From Deltaproteobacteria bacterium RIFOXYD12_FULL_56_24 (GTDB taxonomy: Bacteria > Desulfobacterota > Desulfobulbia > Desulfobulbales > Desulfurivibrionaceae), in assembly GCA_001799285.1 (NCBI GenBank), contig MGTD01000041.1:520-60006 (forward strand): a stretch of DNA of 59,487 nt, read 5' to 3'. How positions within the stretch are numbered: the stretch's first letter is position 1; every line of letters begins with the position of its first letter. This document shows positions 7,184-15,423 of the stretch, piece by piece. Under the pieces are notes generated by a model. It saw only the letters and a list, made by a program, of their open reading frames with translations. It searched no databases and was not told the origin of the DNA. A program made the position numbers and the translations under genes.

Positions 7184-7582
7184 TCACACATGAGGAAAGT
7201 CCGGGTTATGGGCGATTTCCCAGAGAAACCCGTCAAGGTCAGTGAAATATCCAGAGTAACCACCCCAGTCCGTAGGTTGTCCAGGCTTGGTTACTTTGGC
7301 CCCGCAGGCGGCAACGCGTGCCAGCAAACCATCTACCTCCGCAGGCGAGCGGACGTTATGGGCAAGGGCGAAGCCGCGAAAACCGGCGCCCTCAGCGGAA
7401 AGGCCGGCGTCAGCGGCCAGGCTTTCCCATGGCCAAAGAGCCAGCCATGTTTTCCCAAGCTCAAAGAAGGTAATGGACGGTGGCGTCTCAAGGCGAGGGA
7501 GGCCAAGGCATTCCTCGTAGAACCGGGTAGCTCTCTCAAGGTCCGATACGCCGAGGGTGATAAGGCTTATGCGGGGTTCCAT
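7184..7582 (-). CDS. VOC (glyoxalase/bleomycin-resistance fold) family protein
   Basis: A 132-residue protein. It begins MEPRISLITLGVSDLERATR with the standard beta-alpha start, continues with FYEECLG, and ends GGYSGYFTDLDGFLWEIA, which carries the terminal metal-ligand glutamate of VOC folds. The protein binds a divalent metal and may be a small lyase, isomerase or resistance protein; the substrate is not predictable. AGGAGAG precedes the ATG. It is a single gene between the toxin-antitoxin island and the lipoprotein cluster. Confidence 0.85.
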   Translation of the reverse strand: MEPRISLITLGVSDLERATRFYEECLGLPRLETPPSITFFELGKTWLALWPWESLAADAGLSAEGAGFRGFALAHNVRSPAEVDGLLARVAACGAKVTKPGQPTDWGGYSGYFTDLDGFLWEIAHNPDFPHV

Positions 7583-7756
7583 GGCGCTCTCCTGCGGATG
7601 CCGCGCCGGGGATCAGAAAAAATGAGCCAAGATGGGGCGCGGAAATTTCTGCATCTTGCTTATTGGTGATGTTGCACGTTCTCTTAAGATTTTATGCAGA
7701 AGCAAGATGGGGAGGCAACTAAAAAGCGGGCAGTGGCTCTTCCGGGGAGGGCAGAC

Positions 7757-7785
7757 GGTGAGATTGCCCCAATGGCAATCTCACC
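7757..7785. terminator. Perfect hairpin downstream of the lipoprotein gene
   Basis: GGTGAGATTGCC, 5-nt loop, GGCAATCTCACC: 12 perfect base pairs. It lies 80 nt past the stop of the minus-strand lipoprotein gene. No T-run follows, so it may be a Rho-independent terminator variant or an mRNA-stabilising stem. The rest of 7583-7864 shows nothing. Confidence 0.5.
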
Positions 7786-7864
7786 GCAGTTCGAGCTGTT
7801 TGGTGTGGCGTCGGCCGCGGCCACGAAATATGTGGGTCGACAGGTCAGGTCATCATGAGGCCTG

Positions 7865-9145
7865 TTACCTGAAGCGATTGCCCATAGCCATATTTGCTGC
7901 GGAGATGTTCGCCGCAGTCATGCCTCCCGGCATGTTCTGGGCTTGGGTCTGGGCCATCGAGGTGTAGGGGGTAATCTCCAGACCTGTGGCAGGGGTGTTG
8001 TTCGCAAGGGAGGACATTACGGCGGTCATCGGGGTGCCCGTGGATGTCCCCTCGTTTGCCCGAAACATGATTGGTCCGGTATAGGCGCCGAGAGGCAGGG
8101 TGAAATTTCCCTCGGCATCCGCTATCCCACTCGCAAGTTGGCCGCCAATAGTGCCATTCATGAGGGCATAGGCCGCCACCATGCTCCCTTGGCTGGCGGT
8201 GCCGCTGAAGGTGTTGCCGGCGGATGTTTCTGCATTTGCCGAGAGTTGTCCGGTCGAGGTGCGCAACTGGCTCATTAGAGTCTGCATCTCGGCAACAGTC
8301 ACCCCCGAGCGGTTCATCGGCGATTGGGCGAAGTTGGTCATGGCGTCAGCCAGGCCGCTCCTTGCCGCGGCGTTCGGCATCGTTGTTCCTCCGCCATTCA
8401 TCTCGATCGCTCTGCTGCCCAGCATGCCGTCCAGGGTTCCGTCCGCCGCGTCATTCATCATGGCGGGGACGATGCCGGCCGACGAGTGCAGGCCCATTTC
8501 ATTGGCATACTGCGACATGGCGGCCAAGGCGATGCCGTAGTTCCGGCTTTCCGGAGAGGCCCCGGTTCTGGAGCCGAAAATCAGCGGATTCATTGGTGGA
8601 ATAGTCAGGATATCTCCGACCATGAAATAATGGGTTATCGCACCATTTGCGATCGTAATGTTCGCGACGGTCATCCCGCCCGGCATGTTCTGGGCCATGG
8701 CCTGGGCCATGGAGGTAAGCGGGGTAATATTGGTGTTGGCGATTGTCCCGGTCGAGGGGAGCGACGGCATGACCGCGGTCATCACTTCTCCTTCGGCCAT
8801 GGATACCGGCTGCCCGGTCGCTTCGTCGGTGTAGCTGCCGCCGCTCATCTGGAGCAGGACCGGCCCGGTATAATCGGACAAGGGCATGGTGAAATTACCT
8901 TGGGCATCGGTCGTGGCACTGCCGAGCTGCGCTCCCATCGCGCCGTTTTCAATGGCGAAAGCCGTCACCGTCGCCCCGCTCACTGGGCCTTTGACCGCCG
9001 CTCCTTGCAGCGTGGAGGCGGAATCCGGGGTGGAGCCGCTGCTGTCCGAGAAGCTGCTGGTGCCGCCGCCGCTGCCGCAGCCACCCAGGCCGATGGTCAA
9101 CAGCAGGGCAGCCGCTAGTACGTAAGTCTTTTTTGTATCTTTCAT
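7865..9145 (-). CDS. Lipoprotein with duplicated carboxypeptidase-regulatory-like domain
   Basis: A 426-residue precursor with a signal peptide and lipobox LGGCGS (cleavage before C23), then a glycine/serine linker. A beta-sandwich-like unit (VKGPVSGATVTAF, TDAQGNFTMPLSDYTGPVLL) is followed by a conserved segment with TPLTSMAQAMAQNMPGGMT. After about 200 residues the same two elements recur (ADAEGNFTLPLGAYTGPIMF, TPYTSMAQTQAQNMPGGMT), so the protein is an internal duplication whose second copy ends soon after the motif. It is probably anchored to the outer membrane. A GAGGA site precedes the ATG. Function unknown. Confidence 0.75.
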   Translation of the reverse strand: MKDTKKTYVLAAALLLTIGLGGCGSGGGTSSFSDSSGSTPDSASTLQGAAVKGPVSGATVTAFAIENGAMGAQLGSATTDAQGNFTMPLSDYTGPVLLQMSGGSYTDEATGQPVSMAEGEVMTAVMPSLPSTGTIANTNITPLTSMAQAMAQNMPGGMTVANITIANGAITHYFMVGDILTIPPMNPLIFGSRTGASPESRNYGIALAAMSQYANEMGLHSSAGIVPAMMNDAADGTLDGMLGSRAIEMNGGGTTMPNAAARSGLADAMTNFAQSPMNRSGVTVAEMQTLMSQLRTSTGQLSANAETSAGNTFSGTASQGSMVAAYALMNGTIGGQLASGIADAEGNFTLPLGAYTGPIMFRANEGTSTGTPMTAVMSSLANNTPATGLEITPYTSMAQTQAQNMPGGMTAANISAANMAMGNRFR

Positions 9146-9243
9146 GATTCGTCCTCAATGGTTGATTATGGACGGCACCAGGGTGACATGGTATAAGAAG
9201 TCTCCGTGATGTTCGTCCGATAGGGGGATGGCCATACCGGAAT

Positions 9244-9275
9244 CTGTCCGGCAGGGTGCACGCCCTGCCGGACAG
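9244..9275. terminator. Hairpin between DUF5666 and lipoprotein genes
   Basis: CTGTCCGGCAGGG, 6-nt loop, CCCTGCCGGACAG: 13 perfect base pairs, lying between two minus-strand genes. It could end or attenuate transcription from the DUF6502-DUF5666 pair. No T-run follows on the minus strand. Confidence 0.45.
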
Positions 9276-9373
9276 AACTTTTGGTGGCCACGTCAGTCGT
9301 AACGCCCTTGACGCAGCCATCCGTTCGTCTGTTTCCGGAAGATTTATCCTGTTCGACAATCGAGTCTTCGCTG

Positions 9374-10432
9374 CTACTCTGTTAACGAAATTTCCAGGGC
9401 GGTCAGCGTGCCCATGGACATGCTGCCTTTCACCCTTACTCCCGCCCCCGGTATCAGGTCGGCGGCAGTACCGCCCGTGAAAACGGTCCCCTGGTTTGCC
9501 AGCACGGTCATGAAGCCCATCGGAGTTATTACGGTGAAGCTGCCGGGCGTGGCGGTCTGGATGTATCCGGCAAGCTGCATCTGACGGGTTCCCTCGGAGA
9601 AGGGCCCCATTATCCGGAGATAATCGGCGATCAGGATCCCATTGTCGTCGAGAGACCCTCTTACTTCCACAACCTCGCCGTTCTGTGGGCTGTTGCTGTT
9701 CATATTGGACATGTGTCCGCCTTGCGAGATCCCGAAGAAATTGACGGTAAGATTATTGATCCGAAAAGTTGTCCCTGTAAGGTTGCTGACCGGGCCGCTG
9801 ATTTGCATGGTCTCCCCGGTGGATCCCTGACTGATCCTGGTGGCTTGAATCGAACCATCGGCACCGGACAGACCACTGACTTTGATGATGTCGTCAAGGC
9901 CCAGACCTGCAAAGCCGGGGATGGCGGAGCCGGTATCGAAGACGGTTCCCTGATAAGTATGGATCGTCTGTCCCAGCACCGTAAAGCTCCCGGTGAGCTG
10001 ATTAATGGCGCTGATCGGCCCATGGAGGTTGTCGCCATACACTACCGAGGTTGCTACACCGGTGCGGCCATCCTCATTAACGGTGCCTTCCACCGTAACC
10101 ACCATGCCGACCTTAAGCATGCCGGCATTGGTGGTTGCCCCGTTGAGTTCAACCACAGCTTGGTCGGTATTGAATTCAATGCCGTTGACAAAGATGGAGC
10201 CAAGGGCGGAGATTGGGCCAACGCTGATGGTGCCGGTGCCGCCGATCCCGCCGCTCGCTACGCTGTCGTCACCTTCGGTACTGCCGCTACAGGAGGCCAG
10301 GGTCAAAAGAGCAAGAAGCGCCAGGGCGCAGAAGCTGATTTTTCCGACCGCCGTCAGCAGCCAACCGGAGAGTCTCCGGCAATTTGTCGCGGTTGCCTCA
10401 GGAATCCTGTGGCCGTGTCTTGTCATGCTCAT
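9374..10432 (-). CDS. DUF5666 domain lipoprotein
   Basis: About 352 residues. A basic N-terminus and hydrophobic segment end in LASCSGS (lipobox). Repeated small beta units of the DUF5666 type follow, with GPISALGSIFVNGIEFNT, VGMVVTVEGTV, LGQTIHTYQGTVF, EVVEVRGSLDDNG and AGVRVKGS. DUF5666 has no established role and is found in secreted proteins. ATG 10432 is chosen because GAGGAGGA lies 4-5 nt upstream; the frame also has a TTG at 10447. It overlaps the end of the DUF6502 gene by about 35 nt, so the two form one transcript. Confidence 0.8.
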   Translation of the reverse strand: MSMTRHGHRIPEATATNCRRLSGWLLTAVGKISFCALALLALLTLASCSGSTEGDDSVASGGIGGTGTISVGPISALGSIFVNGIEFNTDQAVVELNGATTNAGMLKVGMVVTVEGTVNEDGRTGVATSVVYGDNLHGPISAINQLTGSFTVLGQTIHTYQGTVFDTGSAIPGFAGLGLDDIIKVSGLSGADGSIQATRISQGSTGETMQISGPVSNLTGTTFRINNLTVNFFGISQGGHMSNMNSNSPQNGEVVEVRGSLDDNGILIADYLRIMGPFSEGTRQMQLAGYIQTATPGSFTVITPMGFMTVLANQGTVFTGGTAADLIPGAGVRVKGSMSMGTLTALEISLTE

Positions 10433-11243
10433 GAAAATCCTCCTCAAAATAATAGATACCTATGCCTACTCGTTTTCTGCCCGTCCCCTGCTGGTGCGGA
10501 TTAAGATCGCGATCATGTGCCGCCAGCCAGCCATCAAATTTCTCCAGCAGCTCCTGAGCCTGGCTGGCGCTGATCCGGCGAAAATCCGGCAAGACCTCGG
10601 CCGGGACGTTATCGTAGAAGACCTTGCGTTGAAACAGCGGCGCAGTCGAATCCTTGCGCAGATTTTTACCGATGGTGGTGATCAGATCAGCGACGTCCGT
10701 TCCCAGGATGTCAAGTTTTTCAGAGATAAGGGTCTTCGGAATATAGGCTCTGGCTACAGGAATGATGGTCCCGTCTTCCTGTTTGTCTACCGCGCCGGCA
10801 TGGAGCAGCTCGTCAAGAATGGCCCGGGCCGGGATGTCGCCGCTGTATTTTTTGACCAGAGCGGTGAAAGATGGTTCTCCGCTGTCAAAGGCAAGAGGCA
10901 GAGGAAGGCCGTTATTGTTTGCGAAGGTCTGGTCGCGATGCCAGCCGCTGATTACCCGGGCGGCCCGATTGTACCGTGCGCTGCTTTCCGGCGACTGCGG
11001 TACGGTTGTATCCTTGAGGCGTTGCACCTCTTTGCGGGACAGGCCGGTAAGGATCGCCAGGCGCGAGTTGGAAAGTTTGCGCCCTGGAATTTCGCCTTCC
11101 CGGGCGGCAGTATCCACATAAAGCCAGCGGGTCAGCTCCTCCAGCACCCCGCACGGGACTCCGTTGCGCAGCAGGATGCGGATCAGGGGGCGAAGAATTT
11201 TTATCAGTGCCACGAGAAGGACACTATTGCTCTTATCTGTCAT
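10398..11243 (-). CDS. DUF6502 family protein
   Basis: About 281 residues beginning MTDKSNSVLLVALIKILRPL. The N-terminal 110 residues contain an HTH-like segment (RLAILTGLSRKEVQRLKD), and the rest is alpha-helical with HAGAVDKQEDGTIIPVARAY. DUF6502 proteins commonly neighbour DUF5666 lipoproteins, as here. A transcriptional role is inferred from the HTH. ATG 11243 is preferred to a TTG at 11279. A 10-bp arm palindrome covers the start and leader, suggesting autoregulation. Confidence 0.75.
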   Translation of the reverse strand: MTDKSNSVLLVALIKILRPLIRILLRNGVPCGVLEELTRWLYVDTAAREGEIPGRKLSNSRLAILTGLSRKEVQRLKDTTVPQSPESSARYNRAARVISGWHRDQTFANNNGLPLPLAFDSGEPSFTALVKKYSGDIPARAILDELLHAGAVDKQEDGTIIPVARAYIPKTLISEKLDILGTDVADLITTIGKNLRKDSTAPLFQRKVFYDNVPAEVLPDFRRISASQAQELLEKFDGWLAAHDRDLNPHQQGTGRKRVGIGIYYFEEDFHEHDKTRPQDS

Positions 11244-11267
11244 ATTTGGGATTATATTCCCAAATAT
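11242..11267. promoter_or_regulatory. Palindromic candidate operator over the DUF6502 start
   Basis: ATATTTGGGA (11242-11251), 6-nt spacer, TCCCAAATAT (11258-11267), perfectly complementary. It overlaps the start codon and leader of the DUF6502 gene. A binding site for its own HTH product is a natural guess. Confidence 0.55.
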
Positions 11268-11397
11268 TAACAGGGGCAAGTATTTTTTGGGGGGTCAGCG
11301 GCGGACCACGGAGTGGTTATGGGAGGCAAAGCCAGCGAATTGTTTTACCTCTCACAGCCCTTCACTTCGGGCCTTACGATGTCAACCGGCATGTCCG

Positions 11398-11506
11398 TAA
11401 GCGGTCACAGGGCACCACATCTTGCGACGATCGGTCCGGCTCACGTACAAAAGTACGCATCGCCGTCCCGCTTGCCGCAACCTGCACCACCCTGTGGCCG
11501 CTTTTA
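11398..11506 (-). repeat. Structured repeat family A, copy 1
   Basis: Outer arms TAAGCGGTCACAGGG and CCCTGTGGCCGCTTTTA pair. The inner core has CTTGCG, CGATCGGTCCGGC, a small hairpin CGTAC-AAAA-GTACG, then TTGCCGCAA. A C element (11505-11558) and an E tail ATTCCGTGGTTATTTGAC (11558-11575) follow directly, giving an A-C-E composite in the spacer downstream of xthA. Confidence 0.85.
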
Positions 11507-11558
11507 GCTGAGTTGAGCAGCTTGTCTGCTCAAAACGAAACTTATACCCGAAGGGGGA
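11505..11558 (-). repeat. 54-bp repeat family C, copy 1
   Basis: Reverse orientation. Reading the minus strand: a CCCTTCGGG-type small stem, GTATAAGTTTCGTTTTGAG, stem GAGCAG-ACAAG-CTGCTC, then CAACTCAGCTA. It abuts A copy 1. Confidence 0.85.
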
Positions 11559-11612
11559 TTCCGTGGTTATTTGACTTCCGGGGCACCCTCCCGCCACCGT
11601 CGGCTTTGTCCC

Positions 11613-12374
11613 TTACGCAAAATCCAGGCTCACCGGGCAATGGTCCGAACCCAACACCTCCGGCAGAATCGCCGCCGCCTTCACCCTCTCGGCGCTCTTT
11701 GCATCCACGCAGAAATAATCGATCCGCCAGCCGATGTTCCTCTCCCTGGCGTTAAAGCGGTAGCTCCACCAGGTGTACTGGCCCGAGTTCTGGTTGAACA
11801 TCCGGAAGGTGTCCACGAACCCGGCCGCGAGAAACTCATCCATCCAGGCCCGTTCCTCCGGGGCAAAACCGGGATTCTTCTCGTTCTGCTTGGGGTTGGT
11901 CAGGTCGATTTCCTTGTGCGCCACGTTGAAATCTCCACAGATCACCACCGTTTTATTGGCGGCCAGGGTTTGGGCAAAGGCCAGCAGGTCGTGGTTGAAG
12001 CGGAGCTTGTAGTCCATGCGCAGCAGGCCGTGCTGGGAGTTGGGGAAGTAGGCGTTGACGAAGAAGAAATCGTTGAATTCCAGGGTCAGCACCCGTCCCT
12101 CATAATCATGGTCGTGGTGGTCGATGCCGTAGATTACCGAAAGGGGCAGCTCTTTGCTGTAGGTCGCCACCCCGGCGTAGCCCTTTTTCTGGGCGGAAAA
12201 CCAGTAGGAAGTATAGCCGGGGATGTTTTGGACTGCTTCCGAAAGCTGCTCCGGTAACGCCTTGATCTCCTGGAGCGCCACCAGATCGGCGTTCAAGTCG
12301 GTGATGATCTCGACAAAGCCCTTTTTCTCCACGGCCCGCAGGCCGTTGACATTCCAGGATACGAATCTCCGCAT
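11613..12374 (-). CDS. xthA: Exodeoxyribonuclease III (AP endonuclease)
   Basis: A 253-residue, full-length ExoIII. Visible family motifs are SWNVNGLRA at the N-terminus, LQEIKA with the metal-binding glutamate, NAYFPNSQ, GDFNVAHKEIDL, IDYFCVD and the terminal GSDHCPVSL with the catalytic histidine. It cuts DNA 5' of abasic sites and has 3' repair activity in base excision repair. A GAGGA site precedes the ATG. It lies 11 nt downstream of nth and probably shares its transcript, pairing glycosylase/lyase with AP endonuclease. Confidence 0.95.
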   Translation of the reverse strand: MRRFVSWNVNGLRAVEKKGFVEIITDLNADLVALQEIKALPEQLSEAVQNIPGYTSYWFSAQKKGYAGVATYSKELPLSVIYGIDHHDHDYEGRVLTLEFNDFFFVNAYFPNSQHGLLRMDYKLRFNHDLLAFAQTLAANKTVVICGDFNVAHKEIDLTNPKQNEKNPGFAPEERAWMDEFLAAGFVDTFRMFNQNSGQYTWWSYRFNARERNIGWRIDYFCVDAKSAERVKAAAILPEVLGSDHCPVSLDFA

Positions 12375-12385
12375 ACCGTCCTCGG

Positions 12386-13063
12386 TCAGTTTTTTTTGCT
12401 TTGGCCCGGCATCTTTCGCGGTTTAACCCCGATCTGCGGGCAATAGCGGAGGATGACGCAGCGGTCGCAGTGGGGGGCCACCGGTTTGCAGGTGCCTTGG
12501 CCAAAGGCCACCAGGGTGGAGTTGATGGTCAGCCAGTACTTGGGCGGCAGCTTTTTTCGGAGCGCCATCTCGGTTTCCAGCGGACTCTTGGTTTTCACGT
12601 AGCCCCAGATGTTCATGATCCGATGGACATGGGTGTCCACGCAGATCGCCGGCTTTTTAAAGGCTACCGCCACCACGAGATTGGCGGTTTTCCGGCCCAC
12701 GCCCGGTAACCGGGTGAGGGCTTCGACCTCGTCGGGGATTTGGTTGTTGAACTCGCCGGCCAGCACGCCGGGCAGCCGGGCGAGAAACGCGGCCTTGTTC
12801 TTGTAAAAGCCCACCGGAAAGACCAACTCGGCCAGCCGCTCTTCAGTGAGTGTTGCAAGTGCGGCCAGGTCCGGCGCCTCCGCAAACAGTCTGGCCGCAG
12901 CCTTGGCCGTGGTTTCATCCTTGGTCCGGGCCGAGAGGATGGTGGCTACCAGAATCTTGTATGGGTCGTTGGTCTGCACGGCAATGAGATCGACAATGGG
13001 CACGGCATAGCCGGCGACCTCCTTGCAGAGTATCTGTAAAACCTTTGGCAGGGGAAATTCCAT
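12386..13063 (-). CDS. nth: Endonuclease III
   Basis: A 225-residue DNA glycosylase/AP lyase. The helix-hairpin-helix LPGVGRKTANLVV is followed by the VDTHVHRI region with the catalytic aspartate. A C-terminal iron-sulfur loop has C-x6-C-x2-C-x5-C spacing (CKPVAPHCDRCVILRYC). It removes oxidised pyrimidines. The start codon is ATG 13063 with a weak ribosome binding site. It is first gene of the nth-xthA pair. Confidence 0.95.
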   Translation of the reverse strand: MEFPLPKVLQILCKEVAGYAVPIVDLIAVQTNDPYKILVATILSARTKDETTAKAAARLFAEAPDLAALATLTEERLAELVFPVGFYKNKAAFLARLPGVLAGEFNNQIPDEVEALTRLPGVGRKTANLVVAVAFKKPAICVDTHVHRIMNIWGYVKTKSPLETEMALRKKLPPKYWLTINSTLVAFGQGTCKPVAPHCDRCVILRYCPQIGVKPRKMPGQSKKN

Positions 13064-13083
13064 GGTTTATGCCTGAATAAATG

Positions 13084-13146
13084 TTGCACAATGCAGCGTA
13101 TGGGTATGATTACGCAGCATTTTTTACTGATGATGCGTAATGCAAC
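13084..13146. promoter_or_regulatory. Nested inverted repeat between nth and the TSUP gene
   Basis: GTTGCA (13084-13089) pairs with TGCAAC (13141-13146). Inside it, ATTACGCA (13109-13116) pairs with TGCGTAAT (13134-13141). It lies in the divergent promoter region of nth and the TSUP gene. Farther right, TTGACA near 13177 is a possible -35 for the TSUP gene. The rest of 13064-13370 shows nothing clear. Confidence 0.4.
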
Positions 13147-13370
13147 GGCCATGTTTCATAGAGGAACAGTTTTTCCTTGACAGCACATTTTGCGAGCAGT
13201 AAGCATACCGAAAATTTTTATAAATAGCCATCGTCAGGGAACAGGAAAGAGGCCTGTCTGCTCCCTTCAGCGAGGGTGTCCCTCCGGTTGTACGCACACG
13301 TTCACAGTGCTGGTTTATTCTTTATATATTCTTTTATTTTTGCATTAGGAAAAACAGGGAGGAAACAAGG

Positions 13371-14357
13371 ATGCAAGGAAACATCAAGGAGAAGGTGGGG
13401 ATGCTGTTCGTCTCCCTCATATGCGCCATCATGTTGAGCCCGGCCTGGGCTCTGGCCAGCGAAGTGGTTGCCATGGATCAGATTCCCGCCGCCGGTGATC
13501 CGGGCTGGTGGAAGTGGCCGGTTATTCTCCTCTTCGTCACCTTTGTCATGGGCATCATCGCGGTGCTTGGCGGGGTGGGCGGCGGGGTGCTGTTCGTGCC
13601 CATCATCGGCGGGTTTTTTCCGTTTCACCTTGATTTTGTTCGCGGCGCCGGTCTGCTCGTTGCCCTGTGCGGCGCCCTGGCCGCGGGCCCCGGCCTGCTG
13701 AAGGCCAACCTCGCCAGCCTGCGTCTGGCCATGCCGGTGGCGCTCATCGCCTCCACCATGGCCATTGTCGGCGCCATGGTCGGCCTGGCCCTGCCCACCC
13801 ATATTGTCCAGCTTGCCCTGGGCGGCACCATCCTCGGCATCGTGGCCATCATGCTCTCCGCCAAGAAGTCAACGGTCCCCCATGTCCCTCATGCGGATGC
13901 GCTTTCTTCCGCCCTGCGGATTACCGGGGTTTTTTATGAGCCGACCACCAAGGAAGAGATCAACTGGAAGATCCATCGCACCATCCCCGGCCTGCTGACC
14001 TTTATCATCATCGGCTTCATGGCCGGGATGTTCGGTCTGGGCGCTGGTTGGGCCAACGTGCCGGTGCTGAACCTGATGATGGGCGCGCCGCTCAAGATCA
14101 GCGTGGCCACCTCCAAGTTTTTGCTCTCCATCACCGACACCTCCGCCGCCTGGATTTACCTGAACAAGGGCTGTGTGATCCCCATGATGGTGGTGCCGTC
14201 GCTCATCGGCATCATGCTGGGTTCCTTCGTCGGGGTCCGCTTGCTCAAGGTGGCCAAGCCGACCTTTATCCGCTGGATGGTTATCGTAATTCTTCTCTTT
14301 GCCGGTCTGAAGGCGGTGCAAAAGGGCTTGAGCACCATGGGTTACAACCTGTTCTAG
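13371..14357 (+). CDS. TSUP family (TauE/SafE) membrane exporter
   Basis: A 328-residue protein with a cleavable-looking N-terminal signal and about eight membrane segments. Two family half-repeats each carry a glycine-rich motif: GVGGGVLFVPIIGGFF early and GLGAGWANVPVLNLMM later. TSUP proteins export or import sulfur oxyanions and organosulfonates such as sulfite or sulfoacetate. GAGGAAACAAGG precedes the ATG. It is followed by DUF1634, a known partner in many genomes, with a C repeat in the 116-nt gap. Confidence 0.88.
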   Translation: MQGNIKEKVGMLFVSLICAIMLSPAWALASEVVAMDQIPAAGDPGWWKWPVILLFVTFVMGIIAVLGGVGGGVLFVPIIGGFFPFHLDFVRGAGLLVALCGALAAGPGLLKANLASLRLAMPVALIASTMAIVGAMVGLALPTHIVQLALGGTILGIVAIMLSAKKSTVPHVPHADALSSALRITGVFYEPTTKEEINWKIHRTIPGLLTFIIIGFMAGMFGLGAGWANVPVLNLMMGAPLKISVATSKFLLSITDTSAAWIYLNKGCVIPMMVVPSLIGIMLGSFVGVRLLKVAKPTFIRWMVIVILLFAGLKAVQKGLSTMGYNLF

Positions 14358-14391
14358 GCGCCTAAGCGATAACGGTCTTAAGGGAACGATC

Positions 14392-14445
14392 TACACCCAG
14401 AGGGCATAAGTTTCGTTTGATCAGACAAGCTGCTCAACTCAGCTA
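14392..14445 (+). repeat. 54-bp repeat family C, copy 2
   Basis: TACACCCAGAGGGCATAAG, TTTCGTTTGATCAG-ACAAG-CTGCTCAA, ACTCAGCTA: full length, with one mismatch in the main stem. It sits between the TSUP and DUF1634 genes. Confidence 0.85.
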
Positions 14446-14473
14446 AATAGTTTATTTTACGGAGGATTGTATC

Positions 14474-14917
14474 ATGACACAACATACTACCCAAGCAACC
14501 GAGGAACAGGTGCAGTACGCCGCCATTCTTGAAAAAGGCATGTACTTCGGCCTGGCCCTCATGGTGATCACCTTTGCCCTGTATGTGCTGGGCATCATGC
14601 CGTCGATCGTGCCGCTGAGCGAAATCTCCATCTACTGGAGCATGCCGGTGCATGACTATCTGGTGGCGATCAACACCAATTTTATCCATGGGGAACACCT
14701 GCCCACCGGCTGGTCCTGGTTGAAGCTCATCGGCTATGGCGATTTCCTGAACTTCGTGCCGGTGACCATCCTTTCCGGGGTGACCATTCTCTGCTACATG
14801 GTCATTACCCCTGGGCTGTTTCGCCGGGGCGACAAGGCCATGGCGATCATGGCCGTGGCCGAGGTGCTGATTCTGACTCTGGCGGCGAGTGGCCTGCTTT
14901 CTGTCGGCGCGCATTGA
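14474..14917 (+). CDS. DUF1634 domain membrane protein
   Basis: A 147-residue protein with three clear membrane segments (ILEKGMYFGLALMVITFALY, FVPVTILSGVTILCYMVI, AIMAVAEVLILTLAASGLL). DUF1634 proteins typically accompany TauE/SafE exporters and may be an accessory subunit. A GGAGG site precedes the ATG. It probably shares a transcript with the TSUP gene unless the C repeat intervenes as a terminator. Confidence 0.85.
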   Translation: MTQHTTQATEEQVQYAAILEKGMYFGLALMVITFALYVLGIMPSIVPLSEISIYWSMPVHDYLVAINTNFIHGEHLPTGWSWLKLIGYGDFLNFVPVTILSGVTILCYMVITPGLFRRGDKAMAIMAVAEVLILTLAASGLLSVGAH

Positions 14918-14997
14918 GCCGGAGTAGCTTGTTCAGTCAGTAGTCTGTCAGGGGCTGCGTAAAGAACTGCTCAAGCAGCCTCGCGCCTGCCCATTCA

Positions 14998-15030
14998 AAA
15001 AGCCATCCTGCCTTGCGCGGGGTGGCTTTT
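14998..15030. terminator. Bidirectional Rho-independent terminator
   Basis: AAAAGCCATCC (14998-15008), 11-nt loop, GGGTGGCTTTT (15020-15030): 11 pairs with one wobble, A-run on one side and T-run on the other. It lies between convergent DUF1634 and receiver genes. Confidence 0.85.
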
Positions 15031-15035
15031 ATGTT

Positions 15036-15422
15036 TCAGGCCCCTGGGGGTCGGCTTTCCCGGTGGGCGATGGCGATTTTTTCCACCAGGGCCTCCAGGT
15101 CGATGGGTTTGAGGCAGTAGTCGCTGGCTCCGCATTCCAGGCCGTGCAGCCCGGTTTCCATGCTGGCGTGACCGGTCAGCAGAATGACGGGCAGGGTCGG
15201 CCATTTCTCTTTGATCTCCCGCAGGCAGTCCATGCCGTCCCGGTCCGGGAGCATTACATCCAGGACCACCACCTCGGGCCAGCCCGAGGCGATAATCGCC
15301 AGCCCCGCAGCGCAGGTGAGGGCGGTTTTTGCCGAGTGGCCCCGCCGGATTAATCGTTTCCCGGTTGTTTCCACGAAATCAATTTCATCGTCAATAAGCA
15401 GGATCTTGAGTGGCTGTGGCAT
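15036..15422 (-). CDS. Single-domain response regulator (receiver)
   Basis: A 128-residue CheY-like receiver: acidic pair IDDEIDF, phospho-aspartate in VVLDVMLPD, switch threonine in LTGHASM and the conserved lysine in CLKPIDL. There is no output domain. A GGAGGG site lies inside the end of the upstream pyruvate-phosphate-dikinase-like gene, 1 nt away, so translation is coupled. It may modulate or receive phosphate within that partnership. Confidence 0.9.
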   Translation of the reverse strand: MPQPLKILLIDDEIDFVETTGKRLIRRGHSAKTALTCAAGLAIIASGWPEVVVLDVMLPDRDGMDCLREIKEKWPTLPVILLTGHASMETGLHGLECGASDYCLKPIDLEALVEKIAIAHRESRPPGA

Positions 15423-15423
15423 G

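Noticed and set aside
8949-9359. 136-residue minus-strand frame over the lipoprotein start
   Set aside because: Lies in another frame of the lipoprotein gene with arginine-rich composition typical of GC-rich shadows and no ribosome binding site.
13101-13117. Second sigma-54 promoter upstream of the first TSUP gene
   Set aside because: Only GG and GC at the right spacing match in TGGGTATGATTACGCA; most other consensus positions fail.
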